A stretch of 32,165 nucleotides of DNA from Oscillospiraceae bacterium. GTDB lineage: Bacteria; Bacillota; Clostridia; Oscillospirales; Oscillospiraceae. The stretch's first letter is position 1, and every line of letters starts with the position of its first letter. The stretch is taken from positions 1 to 32,165 of the forward strand of contig CACYLC010000022.1 of NCBI GenBank assembly GCA_902775105.1, read 5' to 3'. Both the position numbers and the translations under genes were made by a program. Below, one piece after another: positions 31,605 to 32,165 of this stretch. The notes beneath the pieces were generated by a model, which was given only the letters and a program-made list of their open reading frames with translations, did no database searches and was not told where the DNA came from.

Positions 31605-32165
31605 ATGAAACAGGTAAAGAGACTGCTGGCGCTGGTTCTGGTGCTGGCGACGTTAATGACCGCACTGCCGATGACGGCGATGGCGGCAGGGAGCAGTATA
31701 GGAAGTGCAACAGGTATTACAACAGGATCAACATATTATGGGACGCTTTCATCTGCAAACGGCGCAGATTATTACAGATTTACACTATCAGCATCCGGCA
31801 GAGTGACTTTGACCGCAACAGCGGGAATGGTATGGGTATATTATCGTATCTATGACAATGCGGGAAATCAACTGTGGTCTATCAATCCATCTTGGAATTC
31901 TACCACGGAAACCATTAGCACCAGTGAAACAATTGATTTAACGAAAGGCACGTACTATTTTGTTGTAGAAAGAGATGGTTCTTGCACAGGAAATTACTCT
32001 TTCAGACTAGCATTTACCAGTGCAGGTGAGAGCTTTACTGAGACAAACGGTGGTGTAAATAATTCAATGCGCAATGCCAGTTCGATATCTGTAAATAACA
32101 CATATAAAGGACAATTGGCAAAAAATGATGAGAAGGATTTTTACAGATTTACACTATCAGCATCC
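31605..32165 (+). CDS. Secreted repeat protein, N-terminal part (PPC-like repeats)
   Basis: Open from ATG 31605 to the end of the window, 187 codons without a stop. AAGGAAAGGA precedes the ATG. The N terminus is a clear signal peptide: MKQVKRLL, a Leu/Val/Ala run, and the cleavage site AMA-AG near residues 26-28. The mature part is rich in Ser, Thr, Gly, Tyr and Asn and contains NGADYYRFTLSASG and, about 123 residues on, DEKDFYRFTLSAS, so it is built of repeats similar to bacterial pre-peptidase C-terminal (PPC) beta-sandwich domains. The true length and any anchor (SLH, sortase) are outside the window. The signal-peptide DNA is G+C-rich; the mature part is notably more AT-rich. Role unknown; cell surface or secreted. 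Confidence 0.8.
   Translation, partial: MKQVKRLLALVLVLATLMTALPMTAMAAGSSIGSATGITTGSTYYGTLSSANGADYYRFTLSASGRVTLTATAGMVWVYYRIYDNAGNQLWSINPSWNSTTETISTSETIDLTKGTYYFVVERDGSCTGNYSFRLAFTSAGESFTETNGGVNNSMRNASSISVNNTYKGQLAKNDEKDFYRFTLSAS
31767..31796 (+). repeat. 30-bp direct repeat, copy 1
   Basis: This stretch matches 32136-32165 at 29 of 30 positions, with the last 25 bases identical; the one change turns Tyr (TAT) to Phe (TTT). It encodes the start of the repeating domain, and the 369-bp spacing gives the repeat period of about 123 residues. Confidence 0.85.
32136..32165 (+). repeat. 30-bp direct repeat, copy 2 (runs off the window)
   Basis: Second copy of the repeat at 31767-31796, cut by the window edge. 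The identity may continue beyond the end. Confidence 0.85.

Noticed and set aside
31249-31608. A 119-codon open frame in the leader before the last gene.
   Set aside because: Its start lies before the promoter and it has no ribosome site; it crosses the terminator-like hairpin and ends on the real gene's start codon.

Overview
The window reads as chromosomal DNA of a spore-forming, anaerobic Firmicute of the class Clostridia, most likely Oscillospiraceae (the Flavonifractor/Oscillibacter/Lawsonibacter kind). The basis is G+C-rich coding DNA with AGGAGG-type ribosome binding sites and TTGACA-17-TATAAT-type promoters, together with clostridial families: a DUF1292 protein, a YtvI-like protein, a BofC-like protein, a GerS/YdcC-like lipoprotein next to alr, and DUF5693 next to csaB. 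Genus placement is inference. No tRNA, rRNA, insertion sequence, prophage or CRISPR array was seen.

Layout. 1-2917 (+): the AT-rich 3' end of a metallo-beta-lactamase-fold gene, then a compact nnrD - lipoprotein - alr operon, closed by a shared bidirectional terminator. 2959-11708 (-): a purine biosynthesis operon transcribed purE-purC-purF-purM-purN-purO-purH(AICAR transformylase only)-HAD phosphatase-purD. It starts at a good sigma-A promoter, followed at once by a 30-codon leader ORF whose stop codon lies inside a 13-bp terminator-like hairpin just before purE. 11840-15919: divergent cell-envelope genes, a glycosyltransferase (-) and DUF5693-csaB (+). 15971-18160: a membrane-anchored SurA/PrsA-like protein (-) and an orphan gene (+). 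18236-22285 (-): a sugar ABC transporter (binding protein, double ATPase, permease). 22342-23821 (-): a small membrane protein, a probable 6S RNA, a DUF1292 protein and a BofC-like protein. 24058-27160: a class A PBP (+) and a YtvI/AI-2E family protein (-). 27209-30346 (+): pheB-like ACT protein, homoserine dehydrogenase, aspartokinase. 30371-31096 (-): a PlsC acyltransferase. 31292-end (+): a long structured leader with an internal terminator-like hairpin, then the start of a secreted repeat protein cut by the window edge.

How the genes work together. The purine operon covers PurF, PurN, PurM, PurE, PurC, PurH/PurO and PurD steps, but purL/Q/S, purB and purK are not in the window. IMP is made by two separate proteins, AICAR transformylase and an archaeal-type PurO cyclohydrolase, instead of bifunctional PurH. 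Alr, PBP1, the glycosyltransferase and CsaB all serve the cell envelope; CsaB pyruvylation would create anchors for SLH surface proteins. ACT protein, Hom and LysC form the entry to threonine/methionine/lysine synthesis.

Most noteworthy: the leader-peptide/terminator arrangement in front of the purine operon, a nested four-arm inverted repeat between purN and purO, the structured leader before the last gene, an internal start in lysC, and an apparent C-terminal frameshift in the sugar-binding protein.
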